From the NCBI GenBank assembly GCA_003024985.2, contig PXIH01S0000335.1: a DNA stretch of 14,940 nucleotides. One strand, written 5' to 3'. The notes under the pieces were generated by a model. It had not been told where the DNA came from. It saw nothing but the letters and a program-made list of their open reading frames with translations, and ran no database searches. Source of the DNA: Euperipatoides rowelli. Taxonomy: Eukaryota > Onychophora > Udeonychophora > Euonychophora > Peripatopsidae. The position numbers and the translations under genes are program-made. Below are positions 1 to 9,590 of this stretch, one piece after another (position 1 is the first letter of the stretch; each line of letters starts with the position of its first letter).

Positions 1-243
1 ATGGGCCTTGGCTCGCTGGCTCAACCGACTACCTGGGCATGCGGGAAGTGGTGGCAGGGTGTGCTGCCAGACCGCGTACGTGTTTGTGTATATTATATGT
101 GCCGTGTATGATGTACCGTGTGGCCGACATGGTCGGTCCACCTACCGAAAAGGCTTCCTGGCCCCCTCACGACGCCAGCTCCTGGGAAGCCATCTGAACC
201 TTCAATAGGGTGGATTTTGAAGGAACGGGTCGGGTAACGGCCA

Positions 244-370
244 CGTACCGACCCCACCATGGGGGAAATCTTTGATCCTCGAGGGTGCGAGGTCAGAGGC
301 GGACGGGGTGGCTCGCCAGTTTCCCCCACACAATGGACTGAAAGCAAAAGACCCGTGGTGTGGGCCTGCC
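244..370 (+). repeat. spacer repeat, copy 1
   Basis: First copy of a degenerate direct repeat. The best-matching core is 274-370, beginning GATCCTCGAGGGTGCGAGG and ending GTGTGGGCCTGCC. The second copy begins about 285 bases later and differs by scattered substitutions and short indels. Subrepeats of this kind are usual in animal rDNA spacers. Confidence 0.8.
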
Positions 371-415
371 ATCCTTCGGCCCAGGCACGGGCGGCCGAAG
401 CACGGTGACTGCTGA

Positions 416-529
416 AAGGTGTTGAGCCAAGGGGTACGGCTCAACCTTCTCCCGGTCCTTCGCCCTGACCCTTACCGAACGAAGGGTTAGGGCCGCATGG
501 AAAGTTGTTCCGGTAACGAACGACTTTCC
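416..529 (+). other. cluster of three strong hairpins in the rDNA spacer
   Basis: Three inverted repeats sit end to end. (1) GTTGAGCC at 421-428 pairs with GGCTCAAC at 438-445 and can be extended past a bulge. (2) 462-473 pairs with 482-493, 12 base pairs with one G-U. (3) 499-510 pairs with 518-529, 12 base pairs with one U-G, around a 7-base loop. They fill the gap between the two spacer repeats. Such a cluster would fit a structured 5' ETS transcript; a role in processing or termination is inference only. Confidence 0.6.
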
Positions 530-653
530 CACGCCCCGACCTGCCAAGGGGGAATCGTGATCCTCAAGGGTGCGAGGACAGAGGCGGGTGGGGTGGCGTG
601 CCAGTTCCCCCCACAATGGACGGAAAGCAAAAGGCCCGTGTTGTGGGCCTGCC
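530..653 (+). repeat. spacer repeat, copy 2
   Basis: Second copy of the spacer repeat. The core 559-653 begins GATCCTCAAGGGTGCGAGG and ends TTGTGGGCCTGCC. It keeps the internal words GGAAAGCAAAAG and CCCACAATGGAC with small changes. I see no third copy downstream, so this is a duplication and not a visible array; more copies could lie left of the window. Confidence 0.8.
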
Positions 654-1112
654 GTCTGTCCAGCCGACGGGCGACGATGAAGCTGTGACCGTTTCCCAGG
701 CTCTCCGGACCGTCCGGTTCCATAGCAAATCGGCTCTAAGTCACACGGTCCTCAGAGAATCAGTTCAAAGACCTGAGGTGATGTCGGACCTCCATGTCCG
801 AACGGCTCACGGAAGGAGATCTCCTGCCGCCTGATTGGCGGTGGGAGGTGCTAAGAGAGAGAGCGGGGACCACATGCCGGTGTGAAAAGGTGTCAGGCTC
901 GACGGGTGCCGATGTCGGGGAAGGAGGGAGCGGCCGGCCAGGTTTCGTGGATGGCTACCCTCACCCTGTGCGAGTAAGTAACAAAGAGAAGCCGGTGGAC
1001 GGGAAGATGGCCGTCCGACCGGCAGTGCTCCGATGTGTTTGTGGTCATGGTGACCGGCTTAGGAGTGAGCCAGTAGCCGGTGACGATCGGAAAAACAAAG
1101 AATAAAAATCTT

Positions 1113-1646
1113 TACCTGGTTGATCCTGCCAGTAGTCATATGCTCATCTCAAAGATTAAGCCATGCACGTCTAAGTACTCGCCTTGGTCTAATTAAAGTG
1201 AAACCACGAATGGCTCATTAAATCGGTTATGGTTCACTAGACTGTACCACATCCTACTCGGATAACTGTGGTAATTCTAGAGCTAATACATGCAACTAGG
1301 CCACGCCCGGCCACCCCGTCCATCAAAACGATGTTGGTCGGAAAGGGCGCCATTATCAGCTCAAAACCGACCGGGTCCGCCTGCTGTCCTCGTGACGGTC
1401 AGGCTCCCGTTCTCGTTGACCCTTTGACGACTCTGGATAACCTCCTAGCGGATCGCCGGTAAACATTAGGTCGGCCGGGCGGCAACGTCCGCGTCCGACC
1501 TAACGGCGACTAGTCTTTCGAATGTCTGCCTTATCAACTNTCGACGGTAGGTTAGACGCCTACCGTGGTCGTAACGGGTGACGGGGAATCAGGGTTCGAT
1601 TCCGGAGAGGGAGCCTGANAAANGGCTACCACATCCAAGGAAGGCA
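1113..1646 (+). rRNA. 18S small-subunit rRNA, 5' part only
   Basis: Starts with the universal TACCTGGTTGATCCTGCCAG at 1113 and continues through other conserved eukaryotic SSU blocks: CAAAGATTAAGCCATGCA, CTGTGGTAATTCTAGAGC, GACGGGGAATCAGGG and CTACCACATCCAAGGAAGGC. Homology stops at about 1646, so only ~534 of the usual ~1,800 nt are present. The variable region at about 1300-1420 is GC-rich and enlarged, and several normally conserved positions differ (for example GCTCATCTC where GCTTGTCTC is usual). Stem 1544-1551/1559-1566 carries a paired change to C-G, which argues that the lineage was under RNA-structure selection and is not random decay. Three N bases lie inside. Confidence 0.95.
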
Positions 1647-2431
1647 TGCTATGTTGCCGGAATCTTGCACGTCCAAGGATANCNTGTCCTTTTGGTGACA
1701 AGAGACGGGCCTTTTACTATNGTTTGTTTTATCCTAAATTTATTCTCCATGTTCATCTTTTAAAAAACAATGATTAACCTTAAAAATTCAAAATCGAATA
1801 AAACCACAAATGAAATGATATATGATACTTTCCTGAATGCACTGAAAGTTAAAATCAATAAAAAACTAGTAAATAAATATATCTAGGTTCTATTCCATGA
1901 ATGAATAAAATTTAAATAAATCTCTAAATAAATAAATACAATCTGTTTAAAACATGTAAATATATGCGTAATTTACCTTATAGGGATTCAAATATATACC
2001 CTCTAATAACTCATGAAAAGGAAATTACAACGAAATGTGTCATAATCTGAGTACATTGGATCACCGATTGCATTTATTTCATCGAACAATACAGGAGACA
2101 CATGCCAGACCTCCTACCCTTTCTCCTCTCATGCAAAGGGAAGCTCAATACACAAAACCATCAAACGTATAACTATACTCCCTGTTCTTTTATAAGATTT
2201 TTTATTATATAAAAACCATATTAAAAACACCGAAATGAGCATAATCTAAATCTAAATATCAAATATTCTCTGAAGAAAAACTCCATTTATAATATAAAGT
2301 GTCATATAATATGTCATATCCATTGATTATCCTGGCATGCATTGCAACAGGCAAGATTCAGAAATCTATTACTAGGCCTGTTACTTTGCATGACAAACAC
2401 ACCAGGCTTTCCTTCTACATAGTAGCTGTTC
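1647..2431. other. post-18S junction and AT-rich DNA without a recognisable gene
   Basis: From 1647 the sequence no longer follows 18S: the expected GCAGGCGCGCAAATTACCC block is absent. About 85 transitional bases with three Ns (1682, 1684, 1721) include CACGTCCAAGGA at 1668-1679, close to CACATCCAAGGA inside 18S at 1630-1641. Beyond ~1730 the DNA is strongly AT-rich, with stops in all frames and no RNA gene that I recognise. Confidence 0.7.
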
Positions 2432-3001
2432 TTACCTATAACATAAAATATCAATCATTAAAAATCTTACATTATTAAAAAGGGCTAAAATTATACTAAA
2501 TAAACCTTTCAGCACATTTCCATACAATTTAAATAGGGCTTCCTTCCACCTTTGTGGCTCAATTTTTGAAACGTTGAAACCTCGCCTTGCTCTTCCATAT
2601 ATTCTTATAATTATATATGCATGCAGAGACTCGCATGCCTGTACAAATATACATTTATTAATTTTTTTGGTTTTATTCTTATAAATCGTCTCTATCATTT
2701 TTAAAAAATTATTTTCATCTTTTATTTTCTTATAATTCAATACGTCAAAGAAAGAGCACTGTGTGATAATGTGCTGATCGGTCTCATCATTTTCCCCACA
2801 CAATATACATACATAATCATTGGCAAATTTAAATTTCATAGCCCTTTTTGGAGTGACATACCAACAATTATTCTTCCTCCAAAGGGCGTCAGCCCAGATT
2901 CGAGGAACAGGTGATCCATATGGGTATACTAAACTTTCGTCATCCTGATTTCCACATAAAGTCGTTTTAAGGAACTCCTTAATAAATTTCTTGTTTGGAG
3001 T
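2432..3001 (-). pseudogene. LINE ORF2 C-terminal remnant with zinc motif
   Basis: An open minus-strand frame of 189 codons is bounded upstream by a TAA at 3002-3004; the first internal ATG is at 2837-2839. It reads like the C-terminal end of a non-LTR retrotransposon ORF2: a W-rich stretch (WADALWRKNNCWYVTPKRA) is followed by CILCGENDETDQHIITQC, a C-x2-C-x8-H-x4-C motif of the zf-RVT type found after the reverse transcriptase. No reverse transcriptase domain remains beside it. Upstream, other frames carry plausible coding text (see next entry), so the frame was probably once longer. It is AT-rich, unlike the main LINE, and belongs to a different family or an older copy. The zinc motif makes the LINE call fairly safe; the clade is not determinable. 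Confidence 0.7.
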
Positions 3002-3039
3002 TTAAGGGCTTTTAATAGAAGATTTAAAACTGATTCTCC

Positions 3040-3705
3040 TTATTCGTTATCTATGGGAAGAAGCAACTTTGTAACAAAGGGATCATTGTTCTTCAAGAAG
3101 TCTTTAGCCGAGTACTTATTCATTAATGCCTTTCCTACTGCAGACATTTCCACTGTCCTATCCTCAATTTCAGTAATTATCTCATTTTCCCAGATTTCTT
3201 AAATACTACTATCATCAATACTGTCATTAGACAGCAATAAATCGGCTGCAAGTAGTTTATTTTGAGAGTTATCACACTCCTCATCGATTAATAATGGGAC
3301 CAAAGGGTTATCACAACATTCAGAATCTTTTTTGTCAGATTGTACATTATTTTCTGCATCCTTAATTCCAATGATATGCACAGCAAGACTACATGGAAAT
3401 TCTCCCCCAGAGGTGGGAAGAGATGAGTGGAGGTCATTTGCTATGATTGAGGTCCCGACAGATTGGACTAGATTTAGGGTAACATCTTTCTCACTCAAAA
3501 TGTTACTTGTGATGTGGTCATCTTCATTTTTGTGATCATTACTAGACTTATTGTCTGTATCTCCTCGAGTATTCATTCCATCAGCCTTATTAACCCCAGT
3601 CCCCTCATTTTCTGAGTAATAAGCCTCAGAGTCAGAAGAGTCCAACTGATTACAGTTTGACTTATTTACTGATGTAGATTCAGCTTGTGAATCGTTATCG
3701 GACAT
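3040..3705 (-). pseudogene. acidic low-complexity frame with in-frame stop, possibly retroelement-derived
   Basis: From an ATG at 3703-3705 (an earlier in-frame ATG exists at 3766-3768) the minus strand reads through a Ser/Asp/Asn/Glu-rich, probably disordered segment to a TAA at 3199-3201. The same frame then continues without interruption for 52 more codons, with a well-composed sequence (KDFLKNNDPFVTKLLLPIDN near its end), to TAA at 3040-3042. The coding-like text after the first stop suggests that stop is a lesion. It lies just upstream of the LINE ORF2 remnant on the same strand, so it may be an ORF1 or an internal part of the same element joined by deletion, or an unrelated gene fragment. 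I recognise no domain. Confidence 0.45.
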
Positions 3706-3763
3706 TTTTAGGATAAAGGTTCCAAAATCTGATACAATTACTGTTAAGAAAATGGCCAGAATC

Positions 3764-4500
3764 CACAATTTTGGTCAGATGTGATTTTTTTTTGCAAAAA
3801 TGGAATCAAGGGGGTCAGATTATACTAAGAAATTTTAATAACAATTGTGTAACTCAAAAAGCTCAAAAAATTAAGGCTCAATTTTATCATTTAGACTTTG
3901 CCTGTGTTAAAACATAATTATCATAGAAAAAAACCCTAAAATCTCTAATTTTGGTCGGAAATGAAAACTTTTAACATAAATGGAATCTGGAGGGGGGGGG
4001 GGTGTCGAATTATACTAAGGAATTTCAATAATAATTGTGAAAATCCCAAAACTAAAAAAGTTATGGCAATAAATCAAAATTAAATTTTCCTCATGTTAAA
4101 AAGCTCTAATCATGTAAAAAAATTTTAAAACGGACACAGATTAAAAAAACAAATTATTTTTATTGGAATAGCTCCGAAACCATGGACTTTAGTAGGCCCT
4201 AAACAAAAATTTTTCAAAAATATCAAAAAATACAAAAGTTATTGGCCAAATACAAAAATAAAATCAGTCCCCATGTTAAATGCACTAATCATTGTAAATT
4301 TTCAAAACATGTCAAAAAAGTATTTAATTTAAAAAATTTTAATTGGACCGACTGCGAACCTACTGAATTATATAGGCCAAAAGCAAGAATTTTGAAAAAA
4401 TATTAATGAACAAGCTTAGGGGAGGGCATTTAGTGAGATTTCCTAGCTCTCCTATGTTAAAATCAAAATTGAAAACGAAAGTAGATTCAAACACAGTTTC
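3764..4500. repeat. ~180 bp diverged tandem repeat, about four units
   Basis: A motif around TGTTAAA followed by an A/T run and TAATCAT recurs at about 3905, 4094, 4274 and 4455, giving spacings of 189, 180 and 181 bases. Other words recur in register: AATTTTGGTC at both 3770 and 3950, AATGGAATC, TTATACTAAG, and TAGGCC with a following A-rich stretch in the later units. Units are strongly diverged and AT-rich, with an 11-base G run at 3992-4002. It looks like an old satellite or minisatellite. Part of the unit reappears at 12690-12890. Confidence 0.65.
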
Positions 4501-4635
4501 TTCACAGAAAATTTTAAAATAAAAAAAGATTGATCTCAAATTATAGGTCTCGACTTCCTCTTTCCAAAAATATATAATACTAAGCTCTTACCTCAAAAAA
4601 TCCTTAGTTATGATGTCGAAACCAGGAGCACAGAT

Positions 4636-4688
4636 TCTTACCAACCTTCCAGGCTGAATGAATTCAGCCAATGAGGGTTAGGGTTAGG
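4636..4688 (-). other. splice-donor-like word, hairpin and telomere-like tract, left copy
   Basis: On the plus strand: TCTTACC (4636-4642), then GGCTGAAT/ATTCAGCC (4652-4659/4662-4669, 8 bp stem, 2-base loop), then GGGTTAGGGTTAGG (4675-4688). On the minus strand this reads CCTAACCCTAACCC, hairpin, GGTAAGA. The same order and spacing occurs at 13730-13778. Function unknown. Confidence 0.55.
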
Positions 4689-4699
4689 AATAATAGTAG

Positions 4700-5090
4700 A
4701 GAACTGCCTGGGTAGCTGACAGACTCAGGAATCCCTGAGAATGGAAAGTAAGGAATAACAGTATTTTTATTGACAGTAGTAAGGGCAAAAAGAAAAAAGA
4801 GGGTGCTGAAGAATCAGCAGTCATTCAGAGAAGAAATATGATAGCTTTTCTCAATTTCAATTTTGTTTTCTTCCCAGGCGCTTGGAGTATCACAGTAGAT
4901 CACATACTAATTATACATTTTACTGAAAAATAAATAGTGAAAAATAAACAAAACTATGAAATCTGCAGGGAACCTTAACACAACTAGCTAACCTCTAGCT
5001 GCGTAAGGACGGGAGGAACGGGGATACAAGCACGGTAACATCTACCAAGCAGGTGATGCAGAGGGAGACCTTGGCGCATGGTGGAGAACC
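4700..5090. other. no recognisable feature
   Basis: AT-leaning DNA with stops in all frames. I see no gene, RNA or clear repeat here. At about 4990 the composition shifts to a more balanced one. Confidence 0.6.
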
Positions 5091-6686
5091 AAGGGCATGT
5101 CACCATATCTCCACCTCCAAATGCAAAACCAGTATCCCATTTGGAAACGCCATAGCAACCCAATGATATGGGTTTTTACTCCACATATTCATTGGGTCAC
5201 TTGAGGGGGAAAGGGGGAAGAGGGGAGGGACTGACAGGAAAATACGAGGAGGAAATGGGATGTTACAAATAAATACATGAACACAATAACACATGCAACA
5301 CCATAAGGCAAACACCTAACACAATAAAACCAAACAACTTATACTAACCCTCACTAAGCTTAAAAGTATCCATTTAAACTCAACTCGATTGGCTCAAGGA
5401 ACAAGCCTCATCTCGCCCCTCAAGACCAAAAGAGGAGACTAAGGTCATCGTACTGGAGACAAACTATCATTGTAGCGTCTCCAGAGGAAGGGTGCCACAT
5501 TCCCATCAGCTTAGCACTCCATACATTAGGGGAGAACTAATCTCACGGTGAGAATCCAATACCCCTCCCAAAGCCTAGTGATCATAGACACACAAGGAAA
5601 AATTCTGCACACTCCAGCAGACTTGCTAGAGCCGCGTAGGCAGAACAACCATGGTGACTCCAAACCCCTCTTTCAAAGCCTGTTTTGTTCCAGGCCCCTA
5701 CTCATCAAGGTTCGGGTGGTTAGCCATCCTGCGACAGCCGCAACAAGATAAGCCTCGAGATTGGGGCTGCCCAGTCCAAATGGCATTACTTTCTGAGGAC
5801 TCAGCAACCAAGCATCACTGGCTCCACAGAAAACACTATTCGCCACCTGATCTAAAAAGTGGGAGTGTCGCCATTAAAACACACACAAACATTCAAAGCT
5901 CGACAGAAAGCCATCAGTAAACAACACAGCACATTCCAGAGCCAGACCCTAGGTAGAAGAACTAAATTGAAATGAACACAAGAAACCCAAATACTGGACA
6001 GGAAAGGACTGGAAGATAGAACTGACACAGACGGGAGATCAGAAATCCGCTCCCTTATATAAAACAACAGGAAGGAAAAAAAAAACTTCCCATTTCAACC
6101 TCCAGAAATAAAGCACCACACCCAAAAGTAGACCACCCAACAAGCCGGCCGGGACAGCGACCCATCCAAGACAACCCAGAACTGAAAGGAACCAAGAAGC
6201 ACGACGAGATAGAAGACAGGAAGGAAGAAAGAAAGGCATTAAGCCAAGCATACAGCAAACCACNCCCAGAGGCAACCACAAGCATGATGCCCCCAACCAA
6301 CCCAAACCTGCCAGGCCACATGCAATGCCGCCGGTGCCACTGGCACAAACTCAGGAGTGAAGTCTCACATGGCTGCCACCAATGCAACCACAAGCCAAGA
6401 GGCATTTTAATGCATTACCTGTAGCCGAAAGGTGACAGTCACGGCCACCCCCAAATGTCCTCTATGATAGGATGCACCGGTGGTGGACCAAACTGCAGTT
6501 TAATGCTAAAAAGAGAGGCATTGTTTAACCACACAACCATCACCAAACTCTGTAAACACTGCACCAGCTATTCAGGTACAACAGAGAAGTAGGTTCAGGC
6601 TCCAAGCTGGAAAGAGGACCCCTCAACAGTGTCCGGAACTTATAGAACTAAAGAGTCAGTCAATGAGATGAAAACATAGAAAATGC
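5091..6686 (-). other. moderately GC-rich non-coding DNA, possible 3' UTR of the LINE
   Basis: This block lies directly after the LINE ORF2 stop (6687-6689) on the same strand. Its composition differs from the AT-rich DNA further left; the minus strand is rich in T and G. Its short open frames overlap on both strands and have no domain, so I do not call them. By position at least part of it should be the 3' untranslated region, but 1.6 kb would be long and I find no poly(A), simple-repeat tail or target-site duplication marking the end. It could equally be another, unrecognised element. One N at 6264. Confidence 0.4.
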
Positions 6687-8138
6687 TTAAGGTGGTTTAA
6701 GTCTCTTATCAGTAGCCAGTTCCAACGTTCTAAGGTACAACTTGAATGCGTATCTATACCACAATTCCGGCCTAGCAATCCGAGGGAATTCAGGCTTATT
6801 CTGAGTGCAGAATACTCTATAAGAGGCAAAAATTAAGAGAAAATGAGGGAGGTTGCGTAGAGCAGATTTTAGTCTAGAATTGTGCTTCAGCTCAGCACTA
6901 TTACAACCAATTAAACGATTCACAAGCCCCAATAAAATTCGCGACTCTATCCACAGTACTTTAGTGTACACGCAGTCAGTGAAGATATGAAAGTCACTAA
7001 TCGCGAAGTGATGACAGAGATCACAAATGGGTTCGGGAAGAAAATTCATTTTGTATCGACGCCTGGGGGAGTTAAGTCTATTATGCAGATATCTCCAGAC
7101 TGTGTCAGCCCACCTTCCGGGAATATAGCTATTCCACAAAGCCTGCCATGAGATACTATGATTAAAAAGGTTAGGAGGAGGAGCATCAATAGGACTTATG
7201 TTCATTCCCATAAAAAAGGTATTAAGTTTTTTAGGGGTAATTAAGGCCAGAGGAACATTTTGATCTACATTGAAGGCAACACCCTCAACCAGATCCAGTG
7301 GCAAGCAATTTAAATGGAGGGGAATCTCAGGGACCGGCCAAGTGAAGATCTGATCAAACGAATATTCCTCGGCCAGACATTCAGTAATAGAGGATGCAAA
7401 CTCCTGAGAGTCCCTCAAAAAGCAATTAGCCGTGATCACATCTCTAATGGAGTAATCAGTCGCCCGGGCAAGCCACATGGGGAATACAACTCCAAGCTGA
7501 CCCAGTCTTCGATTCTGATAGACAGGTTGCTGCACAAGAAATTCTACTCCAGAATGAGCGGGCACAAAGCCGGCCACATCCAGTGCAGCCCACATATGAT
7601 GGTATTCTGGAGGAAGAGAGTTGCATGAAAAATTCTGTGCAGAAACATATAACAGAAATATACCAGGCGAATAGTGCTTACTACCCTCAAGAATGGCAGT
7701 GAAAACTTTAAGCTCTAAGGTTTCTGCCTGAAGATTGGCAAGCCGAGCGAAGCGCCTAACACAGCAGACCTCAAAACGAGACTTTGGGTCTGGAAAATTT
7801 AAACCACCCTCCTGAACTGGGGCCTTGAGAATTAAGTGAGACAACCATTTACACCTGCTTCTGGCCCAAAAGGATTCCACAAACATCGAATTTAGGGTCT
7901 GCAACTCACGAGGTGTAGGAGCAATGACATTAAGGATATATATCGCCTTAGACATTAAGAAGGCCTTGATAAGTATGATTCAATCTTTGTACGAGACATT
8001 GTGAAGAGTGGACCTCAGCCTAGAGGCAGTATTTCTTATTCTAGTAATAAGCTCTGAATAATTCTTCCTATCAGAAGCCGGCAGCCCAAATAGGAGACCG
8101 AGTGATTTAAATGAAGTGTTACTTGGGTAATGCAAAGG
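6687..8138 (-). pseudogene. ORF2 segment: C-terminal region with CCHC motif
   Basis: Coding text starts at about 8138 (YPSNTSFKSLGLLFGLP), is interrupted by TGA 7980-7982, then runs 422 codons from the Met at 7953-7955 to TAA. Numbered from that Met, FVESFWARSRC (25-35) and LNFPDPKSRFEV (52-63) are typical post-RT phrases. The block WADTVWRYLHNRLNSPRRR (282-300) leads into C311-x2-C314-x8-H323-x4-C328, the zf-RVT type motif thought to help bind the element RNA. The tail (LYLRTLELATDKRLKPP) is basic. The TGA falls where tryptophan would fit, so a single change explains it. Confidence 0.9.
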
Positions 8139-8171
8139 TTACCCATAGAAAATTGAACTAAACTAGAGATG

Positions 8172-9590
8172 TTAGTATATAATTGAGTTTTTGTTCAATG
8201 AAGCCCCAGAGAACTTACCAAAAAAAGAAAAGGCAGAAAAATTTTTATGTAGCATTTTGGGTGACTTCAAAAATATGGTGATGTCATCCGCATAAACTGA
8301 AATAGGCGTACTAAGATCCCCTATGGTGAAGGTGTCATTATGTAGCAATTTCTTAAGATATATCACATGCAGTTCAATGAAAATTGAATAGATGACCCCG
8401 GAGCTGGGGTCTCCCTGCCGCACTCTTCTATACACTGGAACAGGGGGAGTTAGGGCACCATTAATAAGCAAATGGATAGAACCAAATCTATACAAAAGAC
8501 GAATGATACTAATGGCCTTCGGATTTAGATTAAGTGCCGTAAACAGTTGATCCAGGAAGTAATGTGACACTGAGTCAAAAGCACGCTTCTGATCCAAGGA
8601 GGCAACCACAATGGGGGAATGTTTTTTATGAGCATACCAAGTGATATCTCTAGTGGCACAAATGTTAGATAATATACTCCGCCCTTTCAGCGAATACGTT
8701 AGCTCACATGAGATAAACTGGTCAGCTAATGATGAAATATGAGCCAACATAATCCTGGAAAATATTTTGTAATCAGTGTTGAGAAGAGTAATAGGGCGCC
8801 ATGCCTCAAAGGACGCCAAATTACCCTTCTTGGGAATGAAGATACTGTATGAACGTAGAAATGATGGAGGGTCAACTTTGCAAAACAAGGTATGAAAAAG
8901 TTTAGTGATAATAGATACAACCTGTGTTTTAAAGACCTTGTAAAACTCATTAGAAAGACCATCCGGGTCAGGGCACTTGTTAAGATGCAATTTGTCGATG
9001 GTGCTCAAAACCTCATCAGTGGAAGGCACTTTACATATACTGATATTTTCAGAGTCATCAAACTTTGGGAGATGATCAAAAAAAGGATGACTTGAGGTAG
9101 CACATTTAGGGTCCTCAAAAAGTTCTGCCATAGTTGTATAAATTATCTTACGGATAGATGATGAGTCAGTGTAAGTGGCACCATTTATGATAATCTCAGG
9201 AAAGGAGTGCGGTTTTTGGTCAGAAAGAATCTTCCTAGGAGTAGACCAATTAAAACGACTACGAAAATTATACCCTAATTCGAAACTAGATGTAAGTAAG
9301 AGTTCAAATTCGGGGGGTGCATTTGGGGAAGAAGTCTTCCTTGAAGATCTCACCCTATGACGTTTGAAGATTGGTAAAATTTCAGAAGGGAGAATGCTTT
9401 TAAATTTTTCCCATTGTTCAAAGAGATCTGTGTCATAGGACACAAAATATTTAGAAAATAGCAGTTTAATTTCCTCAACAGCGATAGGGTCATGAAATAA
9501 GGAGGAAGGAAACCTCCAAAACCGGGAGGAAATCTGATCATGAGAAAGCCCAACCTGAATTACAGCAACAATTGCCCGGTGATCTGACAT
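8172..9590 (-). pseudogene. ORF2 segment: reverse transcriptase domain
   Basis: 472 open codons. They begin at the endonuclease SDH motif (residues 2-4), pass a linker of about 190 residues, and then carry the RT blocks in order: KCPDPDGLSNEFYK (205-218, with Asp where Gly is usual in PGPDG), IPKKGN and RPITLLN (252-271), SLDQKRAFD (331-339) with the first catalytic Asp, RQGDPSSG (391-398), YADD (433-436, encoded at 8283-8294) with the catalytic Asp pair, and FGKFSGASLNK (457-467). All catalytic aspartates are present. The frame stops at TAA 8172-8174, inside or just after the thumb-adjacent block, where homologous text resumes in another frame. Confidence 0.93.

Larger units (their letters stand above)
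1..1112 (+). other. rDNA intergenic spacer / 5' external transcribed spacer
   Basis: GC-rich DNA lying directly before the 18S start, so by position it is ribosomal intergenic spacer grading into the 5' external transcribed spacer that is removed from the pre-rRNA. It contains a degenerate duplication and several strong hairpins, listed separately. Several short open frames occur on both strands, but they overlap each other, show no domain and are what GC-rich, stop-poor DNA gives by chance. RNA polymerase I promoters are not conserved between phyla, so I cannot mark the promoter or the spacer/ETS boundary. The last ~20 bases before 18S turn A-rich. Confidence 0.8.

Noticed and set aside
8-1105. 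Several short open frames on both strands of the rDNA spacer
   Set aside because: They overlap each other, have no domain and are expected in GC-rich DNA with few stop codons.
1268-1462. Open frame inside 18S
   Set aside because: It lies within a clear rRNA gene; the sequence is explained by rRNA.
1592-1606. GGTTCGATTCC, looking like a tRNA B box
   Set aside because: It is part of the conserved 18S block GGGGAATCAGGGTTCGATTCCGG; no acceptor or anticodon arms surround it.
3785-3793. Run of nine T as a possible poly(A) tail of a minus-strand LINE
   Set aside because: It lies inside the recurring ~180 bp repeat and upstream of the acidic frame, not after a LINE stop codon.
4636-4688. Spliced-leader RNA gene (hairpin followed by GGTAAGA on the minus strand)
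   Set aside because: I see no clear Sm-binding site followed by a 3' stem-loop, and the exon-like part is not the same in the two copies; kept only as an open finding.
4636-4688. Helitron 3' end (hairpin near terminus)
   Set aside because: The CTRR terminus at the right distance after the hairpin is lacking, and no Rep/helicase text is found.
5100-6405. Minus-strand open frames with hydrophobic or Trp/Cys/Gly-rich text
   Set aside because: They overlap in different frames, one contains an N, and their composition follows the T/G-rich strand; no domain or coding bias seen.
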